Positions 1-5,949 of a stretch of DNA of 64,000 bases are shown here, piece by piece. The position numbers and the translations under genes were made by a program. The notes beneath the pieces are model-generated. The model did no database searches. It worked only from the letters and a program-made list of their open reading frames with translations, and was not told the DNA's origin. The stretch is taken from contig JANXYQ010000076.1 of assembly GCA_025355995.1 (NCBI GenBank), positions 62,001-126,000 of the forward strand, read 5' to 3'. Position 1 is the stretch's first letter. Each line of letters opens with the position of its first letter. Source of the DNA: Spirochaetaceae bacterium (lineage in GTDB: Bacteria; Spirochaetota; Spirochaetia; Treponematales; Rectinemataceae).

Positions 1-43
1 TGATCGCCACGGGTTTTTCCGAACGCTGTTCTGGGTTGTCCAT
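1..43 (-). CDS. 5' end of an unidentified gene leaving the window
   Basis: An ATG on the minus strand opens a frame that stays open for 14 codons to the window edge (MDNPEQRSEKPVAI). An in-frame TAA two codons upstream makes this ATG the first possible start. It lies about 190 nt downstream of a near-perfect sigma-70 promoter on the same strand, with no competing gene between, which is the main support. No close Shine-Dalgarno is present: an AAGGAAAGG stretch lies about 22 nt upstream and is separated from the ATG by a small hairpin. The product cannot be recognised from 14 residues. Confidence 0.4.
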   Translation of the reverse strand, partial: MDNPEQRSEKPVAI

Positions 44-235
44 TGTTTACGGCGGGCCGTAAGGCCCTTTCCTTCTTGAAGATACGGTGTTTGTCGGGAA
101 TAGGGAGCCGTCGCGGAATAGGTTGGTTTTTCCTTCTCCTGAACGGGCGGGACCCTGAAGTCCGGCCTGGGACGATCGGTCCCGCTTTGGTCCGCGCATG
201 TTCAAGCGCGGCACCGCTCGGCTCTCTTACTCACG
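44..235 (-). promoter_or_regulatory. Structured 5' leader of the left-edge gene
   Basis: This untranslated stretch between the promoter and the ATG can form a perfect 8-bp stem (positions 147-154 with 178-185) or an overlapping alternative 5-bp stem (169-173 with 179-183). The two cannot coexist. A third hairpin (GGGCC at 54-58 with GGCCC at 63-67) sits just before the start codon. Mutually exclusive stems upstream of a gene resemble an attenuator or protein-binding leader. I do not recognise a known riboswitch class. Confidence 0.35.
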
Positions 236-264
236 ACTATAGACCGGGCAAATCGTATTGTCAA
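236..264 (-). promoter_or_regulatory. Consensus sigma-70 promoter (TTGACA-17-TATAGT)
   Basis: On the minus strand TTGACA (264-259) is followed after exactly 17 nt by TATAGT (241-236), five of six consensus bases. It points left, away from the cinA-like gene that ends just before it, so it serves the gene at the left edge. The 12 bases CGGTCTATAGTC are repeated exactly upstream of rpsT. Confidence 0.75.
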
Positions 265-274
265 TATCGACCCT

Positions 275-826
275 TCACGGGCGATGCTCCCCGGCGCCTC
301 GCCCGAGGGCGAGGTCGGTAATGCGGGACATCGCGCGCGACGCCGCGCTCTCGCGCACGCTTTCCCTGTCGCCGGAGAATACTGCGGACTCCTCGTACGC
401 CTCGCCGTCCCAGCAGCGGTATGCGAACCATACCAGGCCCACGGGCTTTCCCGCGCCGCCTCCCTCGGGTCCCGCGATGCCGGTTATCGCCAGGGCCAGG
501 TCCGCGCCCCCGCCCTTGGGGCCGCCGCTCGCCGAGATCGCGCCCTCGGCCATCGCCCTGGCGACCTCTCGGGAAACGGCTCCGAATTCGGCTATCGCAT
601 CGGGCGCCACGCCGAGCAGGCGGGTCTTGCACTCGTTCGAGTAGGCCGCGACCCCGCCCCACAGTATCGTCGAGGCTCCGGGTATCGCGGTGATGGCGGC
701 TGTGACCATGCCGCCCGTGCAGGACTCGGCGCAGACGAGCCGGAGGCGCCGATCTGACAGCGCCCGGTAGAGCCCCTCCGCGGCCTCGGCGACCGTATCC
801 TCGGGAAGGATCAAGCTAGGCGTCAT
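275..826 (-). CDS. CinA C-terminal-domain protein (NMN amidase type, PncC)
   Basis: A 183-residue stand-alone CinA C-terminal domain. The family hydrolyses nicotinamide mononucleotide to nicotinate mononucleotide and ammonia in pyridine-nucleotide salvage. The motif AESCTGG (about residue 33) carries the catalytic serine/cysteine region, and GIAGPEGGG (about 116) is the second signature. The N-terminal MoeA/competence-damage half of full-length CinA is absent, as is common for PncC. The start overlaps the bactofilin stop by 11 bp, so the gene is the last member of a minus-strand run response regulator, cyclase-tail protein, bactofilin, cinA. The family call is firm; the substrate is inferred. 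Confidence 0.88.
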   Translation of the reverse strand: MTPSLILPEDTVAEAAEGLYRALSDRRLRLVCAESCTGGMVTAAITAIPGASTILWGGVAAYSNECKTRLLGVAPDAIAEFGAVSREVARAMAEGAISASGGPKGGGADLALAITGIAGPEGGGAGKPVGLVWFAYRCWDGEAYEESAVFSGDRESVRESAASRAMSRITDLALGRGAGEHRP

Positions 827-1211
827 CCTTGGGGGAGGTGAAGGGATCGAAGGAGGAGGGGTCGCGGATCATCTCGCACTTGCCCTCGAATACCACGCCG
901 TCGGCGATCCGAAGCTTGGAGGTGCGCACGTTTCCGTAGACCTTCGCGCTCGGGAGCATCTCGAGGCGGTCCGCCGCCTCTATGTCGCCATGAACGATCC
1001 CCCCGACGACGACGCTCGACGCCCGTATGCGGCGCGCGCTGACGACCGCGTCGTCGTCTATGAAGAGCTTGCCCATGGAATCGATCTCGCCCTCGAACTT
1101 GCCCTTGATGCGCAACGAGTCCTTGAACCGCAGGGTCCCGGAGAAGCTGGTTTCCTTGCCGAGGGTGGTCGCGATGAGCGGGATGGATTCGTCCTTTCTC
1201 GGCTTCGCCAT
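816..1211 (-). CDS. Bactofilin (polymer-forming cytoskeletal protein)
   Basis: A 131-residue protein with the compact bactofilin core: repeated short beta-strand phrases such as SFSGTLRFKDSLRIKGKFEG and a later VGGIVHGDI. These form a right-handed beta-helix that self-assembles into non-nucleotide filaments, often scaffolding cell-wall or envelope enzymes. A basic N-terminus (MAKPRK) and an acidic tail flank the core. The ATG at 1211 has GAGAG 8 nt upstream. An alternative GTG at 1226 overlaps the stop of the upstream gene in a GTGA, which would couple translation. It sits in an operon after a response regulator. Confidence 0.85.
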   Translation of the reverse strand: MAKPRKDESIPLIATTLGKETSFSGTLRFKDSLRIKGKFEGEIDSMGKLFIDDDAVVSARRIRASSVVVGGIVHGDIEAADRLEMLPSAKVYGNVRTSKLRIADGVVFEGKCEMIRDPSSFDPFTSPKDDA

Positions 1212-1222
1212 TTTTCGCGCTC

Positions 1223-1447
1223 TCACTTATGGGTCATGACGAATACGCCGTCCCAATCCTCGGGAGGCGGGTTTTCGATGTAGAATTTGCAGCGCAGGTA
1301 ATATACCTTGCTAGGCCCGTCGGCCTGGTCGATCTTGAGCGCCTCGCCGAAGAACTTAAGGGCCTCCGCGAAGTTCATGAGCTTGTAGAGCTTGCGCCCC
1401 TGGGTGAAGAGTTCGACGACTTTCTTCTTGTCCTCGGTGATCGTCAT
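1223..1447 (-). CDS. Small cyclase-tail/TPR-like protein
   Basis: A 74-residue protein with one TPR-like helical hairpin (FAEALKFFGEALKI) followed by GPSKVYYLRCKFYIENPPPE and DWDGVFVMTHK. From memory, that ending closes many spirochaete adenylate/guanylate cyclases just after the catalytic domain. Here it stands alone, with no cyclase domain in the window. AAGGGGG lies 7 nt before the ATG. It is placed between a receiver-domain protein and bactofilin, suggesting a signalling or scaffolding partner role. A regulatory subunit released from a cyclase is inference. Confidence 0.7.
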   Translation of the reverse strand: MTITEDKKKVVELFTQGRKLYKLMNFAEALKFFGEALKIDQADGPSKVYYLRCKFYIENPPPEDWDGVFVMTHK

Positions 1448-1463
1448 GTGAGAGCCCCCTTCG

Positions 1464-2165
1464 CTATTCCGGTCGGCCCCGATATTTGGTCTTGATGGTA
1501 GGCAGCTCGGTCTCCGTTTTCTTCAGGCTGTCCGCCTCCGCCTTGAGGGCGGCCACCGCGGCGTCGAGCGAATCGAGCTCGGCGATGGCTCGTCCCGCCT
1601 CCAGCCGCGTGCGCTCCACGAAGGGCTTGGCCGAGCCGCATTCCGGCTCCAGCGCCACGGCGTCGCGCATCAGGTCGACCAGCGGGGAGCGGAGGCTGGT
1701 AGCGAAGCCGAGCACGCGCTGGGCGATCTCCTCGGAGATGCGGATGCGCGCCTCGCGCCGCTCGATCTGGTGTATGAGCTCGCGGGTGCGCAGCACGGCG
1801 CGGATCCGCGCCAGGACTTCCGAGAAATTGAAGGGCTTGGTGATGTAATCGTCGGCCCCGAGCTCGAGGCCCTCGACCTTGTCCTTCACGTCGTCCATCG
1901 CGGAGAACATGATGATCGGCGTGTCGGCGAACTCGCGGAAATCCTCGCTGGTCTTGATTATCTTGGTGACCTCCCACCCGGAAAGGCGGGGCATGACGTT
2001 GTCGAGGATTATAAGGTCGGGCTTGAAGCGCTTGACGAGCTCGAGGGCGTCGGCGCCGTTGTCGGTCTTCTCCGTCTCGAAGCCGAGCTTGGTGAGCATG
2101 ACTTCGAAGAACTCGAGGTTGATCTGCTCGTCGTCGACGAGGAGTATGCGCTTCTTTGTGTCCAT
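1464..2165 (-). CDS. Response regulator with C-terminal helical region
   Basis: A 233-residue protein. Residues 5-125 are a CheY-type receiver with the acidic pair D11/D12, phospho-acceptor D55 (LIILDNVMP), S88 and K110 (ITKPFNF). The remaining about 100 residues are charged, heptad-rich helix with no DNA-binding, GGDEF or HD-GYP domain that I recognise, so output is probably through protein contacts. It is the first gene of the four-gene minus-strand operon that includes bactofilin, and a TTGACA promoter lies upstream. GGGAA lies 5 nt before the ATG. No histidine kinase is in the window. Confidence 0.9.
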   Translation of the reverse strand: MDTKKRILLVDDEQINLEFFEVMLTKLGFETEKTDNGADALELVKRFKPDLIILDNVMPRLSGWEVTKIIKTSEDFREFADTPIIMFSAMDDVKDKVEGLELGADDYITKPFNFSEVLARIRAVLRTRELIHQIERREARIRISEEIAQRVLGFATSLRSPLVDLMRDAVALEPECGSAKPFVERTRLEAGRAIAELDSLDAAVAALKAEADSLKKTETELPTIKTKYRGRPE

Positions 2166-2224
2166 GTGGTTCCCGTCCTAGCTCGCGAGACCCGTCCGCG
2201 GTGTAAACGCAGGCGGTATAAGGC

Positions 2225-2253
2225 ATTCTCACACAGGGTACCGAGCTTGTCAA
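2225..2253 (-). promoter_or_regulatory. Promoter of the response-regulator/bactofilin operon
   Basis: On the minus strand TTGACA (2253-2248) is followed after 17 nt by GAGAAT (2230-2225). The -35 is perfect and the -10 is 4/6. It lies about 60 nt before the response regulator start. Confidence 0.6.
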
Positions 2254-2288
2254 TGCGACCGGCGGAGCTGCCAGCTGACCCCGCCGCG

Positions 2289-2642
2289 CTATTTCGCGTC
2301 GATGTCCACTGCCGCCAGGTCGGCGCCCGCCGTGGGGCTGGCGGTGGGATCGATCGTCCACGCCGCCTTTTTGAGCTCCCTGCCGGGCCTGAAGGACGCG
2401 ACGCCGTGGTCCTCCACCGAGACGATGGCGCCGGTCTTGGGATTGCGGGCGCGCTTGCGTCCCTTTCGTAGCTTGACCTCGAAGGTCCCGAAGCCGCGGA
2501 GCTCGACTGTCTTGCCGGAGAGTATGGCGCCCTTAATCTCGTCGAAGAGGGCGTCGATTAGGCCGTGGATTTCCTTGCGGTTGAGCGTCCTACCGGCGTG
2601 GAGGGCTTCGATGAGCTCGGCCTTCGTGACTTTACCAGCCAT
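2289..2642 (-). CDS. HU-family DNA-binding protein
   Basis: A 117-residue HU/IHF protein. The core (about residues 4-95) carries the beta-arm signature GFGTFEVKLRKGRKRARNPK, the DNA-intercalating arm of histone-like dimers. A roughly 20-residue Ala/Asp tail beyond the core is longer than typical 90-residue HU and may be a lineage feature. The ATG at 2642 is chosen because GGAGAAGG lies just upstream of it; an ATG five codons earlier would place that SD inside the gene. It follows rpsT by 72 nt on the same strand without an obvious promoter of its own, so the two are probably co-transcribed. Confidence 0.92.
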   Translation of the reverse strand: MAGKVTKAELIEALHAGRTLNRKEIHGLIDALFDEIKGAILSGKTVELRGFGTFEVKLRKGRKRARNPKTGAIVSVEDHGVASFRPGRELKKAAWTIDPTASPTAGADLAAVDIDAK

Positions 2643-2714
2643 GATTCCCTTCTCCATGCCCGTTGTATCGGTGCGCGAGGAGGCGTCTCGAGGACGTCCC
2701 CCGGCTACCGTGCT

Positions 2715-2981
2715 TTACGCAAGCGCGTTGATGAGGCGCTGCATCCGCGACTTCTTGCGGGCCGCGGCGTTCTTCTTGACGATTCCCTTGCGGGCAGCCG
2801 TATCGATCCGCTTGATCATATCCTTGAGCGCGACTTCGGCCGCTGCCTTGTCCTTGCTCTCCGCCGCCACGAGAACCTTCTTGGCGCTGCTGCGAATCGC
2901 GGTCTTCTCGGACTTGTTCTGAAGCCGCCTCTTCTCGCCCTGCCGGTTTCGCTTCTCGGCGGATTTATTCGTCTGTGCCAA
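2715..2981 (-). CDS. rpsT: 30S ribosomal protein S20
   Basis: An 88-residue basic protein beginning LAQTNKSAEKRNRQGEKRR, the typical S20 N-terminus, and ending in the QRLINALA helix. S20 binds 16S rRNA early in 30S assembly. The start is TTG: it places translation exactly at the conserved N-terminus and has GGAGG 9 nt upstream, while the next upstream possible start would add about 19 atypical residues. S20 genes in other bacteria often use rare start codons and are autoregulated through initiation. A terminator-like hairpin lies in its leader. Confidence 0.93.
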   Translation of the reverse strand: MAQTNKSAEKRNRQGEKRRLQNKSEKTAIRSSAKKVLVAAESKDKAAAEVALKDMIKRIDTAARKGIVKKNAAARKKSRMQRLINALA

Positions 2982-3005
2982 ATGAACTACCCTCCATGTA
3001 CGGAT

Positions 3006-3036
3006 AAAAACTAAAGGGGGACCGTGAAGGCCCCAC
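3006..3036 (-). promoter_or_regulatory. Terminator-like hairpin in the rpsT leader
   Basis: On the minus strand GGGGCC, a TTCAC loop and GGTCCCC (one bulged T) are followed by CTTTAGTTTTT. It lies between the rpsT promoter and its SD, so it looks like an attenuator that could be controlled by S20 or translation. No upstream gene on this strand would need a terminator here. Confidence 0.45.
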
Positions 3037-3054
3037 ATCGTTGACTATAGACCG

Positions 3055-3083
3055 AGGCTACCAGAACCGGGCGGGGTTGTCAA
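3055..3083 (-). promoter_or_regulatory. rpsT promoter
   Basis: TTGACA (3083-3078) with TAGCCT after 17 nt. A second -10-like TATAGT lies 11 nt further down, in the same CGGTCTATAGTC context as the promoter near position 240. Confidence 0.5.
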
Positions 3084-3104
3084 GGCGGACGCGCTCCTTA
3101 ACAT
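3077..3104 (+). promoter_or_regulatory. Promoter for the acyltransferase gene
   Basis: TTGTCA, 16-nt spacer, TAACAT on the plus strand, about 40 nt before the acyltransferase ATG. It overlaps the divergent rpsT promoter. Confidence 0.4.
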
Positions 3105-3146
3105 GGCCCGCGTTCCATAGTATAAAACGAATTACAGGTGGCTGGG

Positions 3147-3898
3147 ATGATCAACGCCCTCGTGATCGCTTCAATTATAGTGCTGCTCGCCTTCTACGAT
3201 ATCCTGCTGACGCTATCGAGAGGTTCCTGGAACCTTCCAGGGCTTTCGAGACTACCGAAGCCTTCGCGAAACGCTCGGTCCGGCAAATATTCAACATCAT
3301 GCGCCTCTACTGCCGCGTGGGGCTCGAGTACGAGAACCGCTCCGGCAGCGAGCTGCCCGAGCGCTTCCTCCTCGTAGCCAACCATCAGAGCCTGCTGGAT
3401 ATACCCGTGTGTTTCGCCCTCTTCCCGGGCAGGAGGCTGCGCTTTGTGGCTAAATGGGAGCTTCGCGACGGGATTCCCTTCGTTTCGCTCATCCTGCGAA
3501 TCCAGGGGCACGCCCTCATACGGCGCGACGGGGAGGCCACCCAGGCCATGCGCTCGATACGACGCTACGCAAGGCGCTGCGAGCGCGAGGGAACCTGCCC
3601 GGTCATCTTCCCCGAGGGGAAACGCTCCTTGGACGGCGAAGTGGGGGTTTTTCATACGGCCGGAGTCCGAAAGATCCTCGACGAGACTGCTTTGCCCGTG
3701 GTCGCCGCCGTCCTGGACGGGGGGTGGCGAGTCGCGAAACTCAAGGACATCCTGAAAAACCTCGGGGAAGCCCGCTTCCGGGTGCGCGTGCTCTCCGTTA
3801 CGCCGGTCTTGAGCGCAAAAAAGGAAGTACTCGTGGCACTCGCTGCGGCTAGAGAGGAAATTGCGGCTGGATTGAAGTCGATGCGTTCGAAGGCTTAG
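3147..3898 (+). CDS. 1-acyl-sn-glycerol-3-phosphate acyltransferase (PlsC-like), apparent frameshift
   Basis: PlsC-type lysophospholipid acyltransferase. The catalytic NHQSLLD (HX4D motif) and FPEGKRS (substrate-binding block) are both present. The N-terminus MINALVIASIIVLLAFYD, a membrane-anchoring helix with GGTGG 5 nt before its ATG, is in one frame. From about 3210 on, the enzyme (ERFLEPSRAFETT onward) continues in the frame that a one-base deletion would give. Corrected length is about 250 residues, normal for the family. The gene is either truncated in nature or the base is missing from the assembly. It stands alone on the plus strand and makes phosphatidate at the inner membrane. Confidence 0.8.
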
Positions 3899-3913
3899 CG
3901 ATTGCCGGAACGC

Positions 3914-3939
3914 AAAAAAGGGCCATCCATAGACGGCCC
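3914..3939 (-). terminator. Rho-independent terminator of the zinc-ribbon gene
   Basis: On the minus strand GGGCCGTC, TATG loop, GATGGCCC and six T. It lies 25 nt past the stop of the 56-aa gene. The plsC-like gene also converges on it from the other side. Confidence 0.8.
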
Positions 3940-3963
3940 CATTCTGTAGATCGGCCTAACCCT

Positions 3964-4134
3964 TCAGACGAAATCGCGAGGCCGGCGCTCGGTTCGCTTG
4001 CACTTCTCGCACTCGGCGCTGTTCTTGACCTTGCCGTTCTCGAAAAGGGTCTTCATCTTGACCTCGCCGCCGCAGGGGCAATAAAAACGCTGAGTAGCGC
4101 TCGATGTACGAGAGTTCTTCGATACAGCTGCCAT
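3964..4134 (-). CDS. 56-residue zinc-ribbon protein
   Basis: A short basic protein starting MAAVSKNSRTSSATQRFYCP with two metal-binding knuckles, CPCGGE (about residue 19) and CEKCKR (about 42), that would bind one zinc. GGAG lies 7 nt before the ATG, a TTGACA/TATCTT promoter precedes it and a perfect intrinsic terminator follows, so it is a complete monocistronic gene. A longer alternative frame over the same DNA has no SD and no recognisable protein. It resembles small conserved proteins I recall from treponemes; function is unknown, possibly ribosome- or RNA-associated from its charge. Confidence 0.85.
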   Translation of the reverse strand: MAAVSKNSRTSSATQRFYCPCGGEVKMKTLFENGKVKNSAECEKCKRTERRPRDFV

Positions 4135-4158
4135 GACTGACTCCTTCTTTGCGGTGAA

Positions 4159-4187
4159 AAGATAGCCAAATAAGGCTCAACTGTCAA
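4159..4187 (-). promoter_or_regulatory. Promoter of the zinc-ribbon gene
   Basis: TTGACA (4187-4182), 17-nt spacer, TATCTT (4164-4159) on the minus strand, about 25 nt before the ATG. Confidence 0.75.
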
Positions 4188-4194
4188 TTAGTCG

Positions 4195-4238
4195 AAAAAA
4201 GTGCTCCCGGGGCTCCGGGCAAAAAAGTGCTCCCGGGG
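4195..4238. repeat. 18-bp direct repeat at a terminator
   Basis: AAAAAAGTGCTCCCGGGG occurs at 4195-4212 and again at 4221-4238 (26-bp period). The second copy is one arm of the terminator below, so the arm plus T tract has been duplicated. Confidence 0.85.
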
Positions 4239-4259
4239 AAGGAGGAGGACCCCGGGAGC
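4221..4259 (-). terminator. Terminator of the ParB-like gene operon
   Basis: On the minus strand GCTCCCGGGG, 11-nt loop, CCCCGGGAGC (10-bp perfect stem, 4259-4250 with 4238-4229), then ACTTTTTT. It closes the TPR / phosphoesterase / ParB-like operon. Confidence 0.8.
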
Positions 4260-4347
4260 GTTGCACACCGAAGGAGCAAAGCGGATGCGGCGCCTCGTCC
4301 AGCGCCCATCTACAATGAATAACAACGCTCCCGCCCTCCGGTTACGA

Positions 4348-5292
4348 CTATTCCTCGTCGGGGCCTCGCCCGCGAAGTCGGTCGGCCGCCCTTCGAATCG
4401 CGGTCGCGACCCGCCCCCTGAGCCTTGAGAGGGGGGAGCTGCCGAACCGCTGGCCGTAGTCCCTCGCCGCCTCCCCGATGGAGAAGCCGAGGCCGTACTT
4501 GCGCTTGAGCTCGTCCCAATGCTGGACGAGGAACATGTAGAGGTCGGAGGGAGTGCGGCCAGGGAAGCGCGAGAGCAGCCCCTCCTCCTGGATCGCGGCG
4601 ATCACCGGCTTGTAGACGTTCTCGTGCCAGGACCAGAGCGCGTCGTCGAGCGAGAGCTCCCCCTTGATATCCTGGTTCAGGTAGTACTTGTGGACGAGGA
4701 CGTGCTCGAGGATCTGGTCGTACCGGCCAGGGCTCGTGAAGTCGAGCCCCGTGTCCCCCGTGATTTTCCCGTAGTTCGTCTTCTCGTAGAAGCCCTTCTT
4801 CTCGTAGGCCACGACCTCGCGCTTCAGGTCCTCCAGCGTCATGCCGGGCCTCAGGTCGATGACCGTATCGAGCCTGGACACCTCGGCGTCGATCATCGTC
4901 TGGCCCCGTATCCGCGCGACCGAGACCCGATGGTTTCCGTCCCGGACGAAATAAACCCCGCCGACCTCGTAGATCCGCACGGGGGGGAGGATCACGTCGT
5001 TGTAATGGGCCATGTCGATGCTCGTCCAGCGGGAGCGGAGGAATTCCTTGCGGGGGAGGAAGTGGCGGTTGAAGTCCCGGTACCTGCCCTCGCTGCCCAC
5101 GATCCGGTCGACTTCCACCGCCTCCAGGCCGACGTAGGTCTCGCCTCCGGGATGCAGGATGGCCTTGACCCCCTCGAAGGACAGGAGGTTCTCGCGCTCC
5201 GGGTCGAGGAGCCGCGATAGGCGCGACAGGAGCTCGCGGGTGCGCGCTCGACCGAAGTCGTCGTCCGCCATGTTCTCGAACCAGCCGCTCAT
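4348..5292 (-). CDS. ParB/sulfiredoxin-like DGNHR protein
   Basis: A 314-residue protein. The central VYFVRDGNHRVSVARIRG (about residues 113-130) is the ParB-superfamily box found in DGxHR proteins, a fold used by CTPases, nucleases and sulfiredoxins. Before it, VILPPVRIYEV matches the first ParB strand. The C-terminal half is helical, with a polybasic tail (RLRGRVATAIRRAADRLRGR) that could contact DNA or membrane. No helix-turn-helix was recognised, so a classical chromosome-segregation ParB is unlikely and there is no ParA nearby. GGAGG overlaps the end of the preceding gene and the gap is 3 nt, so translation is coupled to the phosphoesterase. Confidence 0.7.
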   Translation of the reverse strand: MSGWFENMADDDFGRARTRELLSRLSRLLDPERENLLSFEGVKAILHPGGETYVGLEAVEVDRIVGSEGRYRDFNRHFLPRKEFLRSRWTSIDMAHYNDVILPPVRIYEVGGVYFVRDGNHRVSVARIRGQTMIDAEVSRLDTVIDLRPGMTLEDLKREVVAYEKKGFYEKTNYGKITGDTGLDFTSPGRYDQILEHVLVHKYYLNQDIKGELSLDDALWSWHENVYKPVIAAIQEEGLLSRFPGRTPSDLYMFLVQHWDELKRKYGLGFSIGEAARDYGQRFGSSPLSRLRGRVATAIRRAADRLRGRGPDEE

Positions 5293-5295
5293 GGC

Positions 5296-5949
5296 CTATT
5301 CCTCCGTGTCCAGGATCCAGTGCCCGAAGGCGTTGATGACCTTCGTCTCGCCGTAGTCGCTGACCCTTACGTCCCCGAGGTCGTAGAGGTGGATATGCCC
5401 GTGAACCAGCCACTTGGGCTTGAAGGCGCGCATGAGCCAGAGGAAGCACGAGAATCCCCTATGGCAACGATCGTCCTTGTCGTGGACGCCCCGCGGCGCG
5501 GCGTGGGTCAGGATGAGGTCCACGGCCCTTCCCCGGAACAGCCTATTCATGAGGAGGCGGGGGACGAGGAGGGCGATCCTGGAGGCCATCGCGAATTCGC
5601 TGTATTGGTTCGAGCCCCCGTTGTAGAGCATCGAGCCCGGCAGGCCGAGGACGATGAGCCCCTCGGCCCGCTTTATCCTGAAGCCGGCGTCCACGGCCCC
5701 CGTCGCCGAGCCGGCGGCGCTCGTCCCCTCGGCGTTCCAGCGAGCGACGCCGTGGGCCTCGAGCTCGCTCAAATCGTGGTTGCCGGCCACGTAAAGGAGG
5801 TCCTTGTTGAGCATGGAGGTGATGAAGCCCAGGTATTCCGGGGGCAGGTCGCCCGCGCTGAGCACCAGGTCGATATCCTTGAACCTCTCGCGCATCCTCG
5901 GGGAATAGACCAACGGATCGATCTGGTCGGATACGCAGAGTATCTTCAT
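5296..5949 (-). CDS. Calcineurin-like metallophosphoesterase
   Basis: A 217-residue enzyme with the ordered binuclear-metal motifs of the family: SDQID (residue 8), LSAGDL, GNHDLSE, LTHAAP and a final HGHIH. The second motif lacks the usual GDxxD aspartate spacing only slightly. Substrates in this family range from nucleotides to phosphoproteins and cannot be set from sequence. The ATG overlaps the stop of the TPR gene in an ATGA, and the ParB-like gene follows after 3 nt, giving a tightly coupled trio. Confidence 0.85.
   Translation of the reverse strand: MKILCVSDQIDPLVYSPRMRERFKDIDLVLSAGDLPPEYLGFITSMLNKDLLYVAGNHDLSELEAHGVARWNAEGTSAAGSATGAVDAGFRIKRAEGLIVLGLPGSMLYNGGSNQYSEFAMASRIALLVPRLLMNRLFRGRAVDLILTHAAPRGVHDKDDRCHRGFSCFLWLMRAFKPKWLVHGHIHLYDLGDVRVSDYGETKVINAFGHWILDTEE

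Noticed and set aside
3956-4180. 74-codon frame over the zinc-ribbon gene
   Set aside because: No SD at its start and Arg/Gln-rich product; the 56-codon frame has SD, promoter, terminator and two Cys knuckles.
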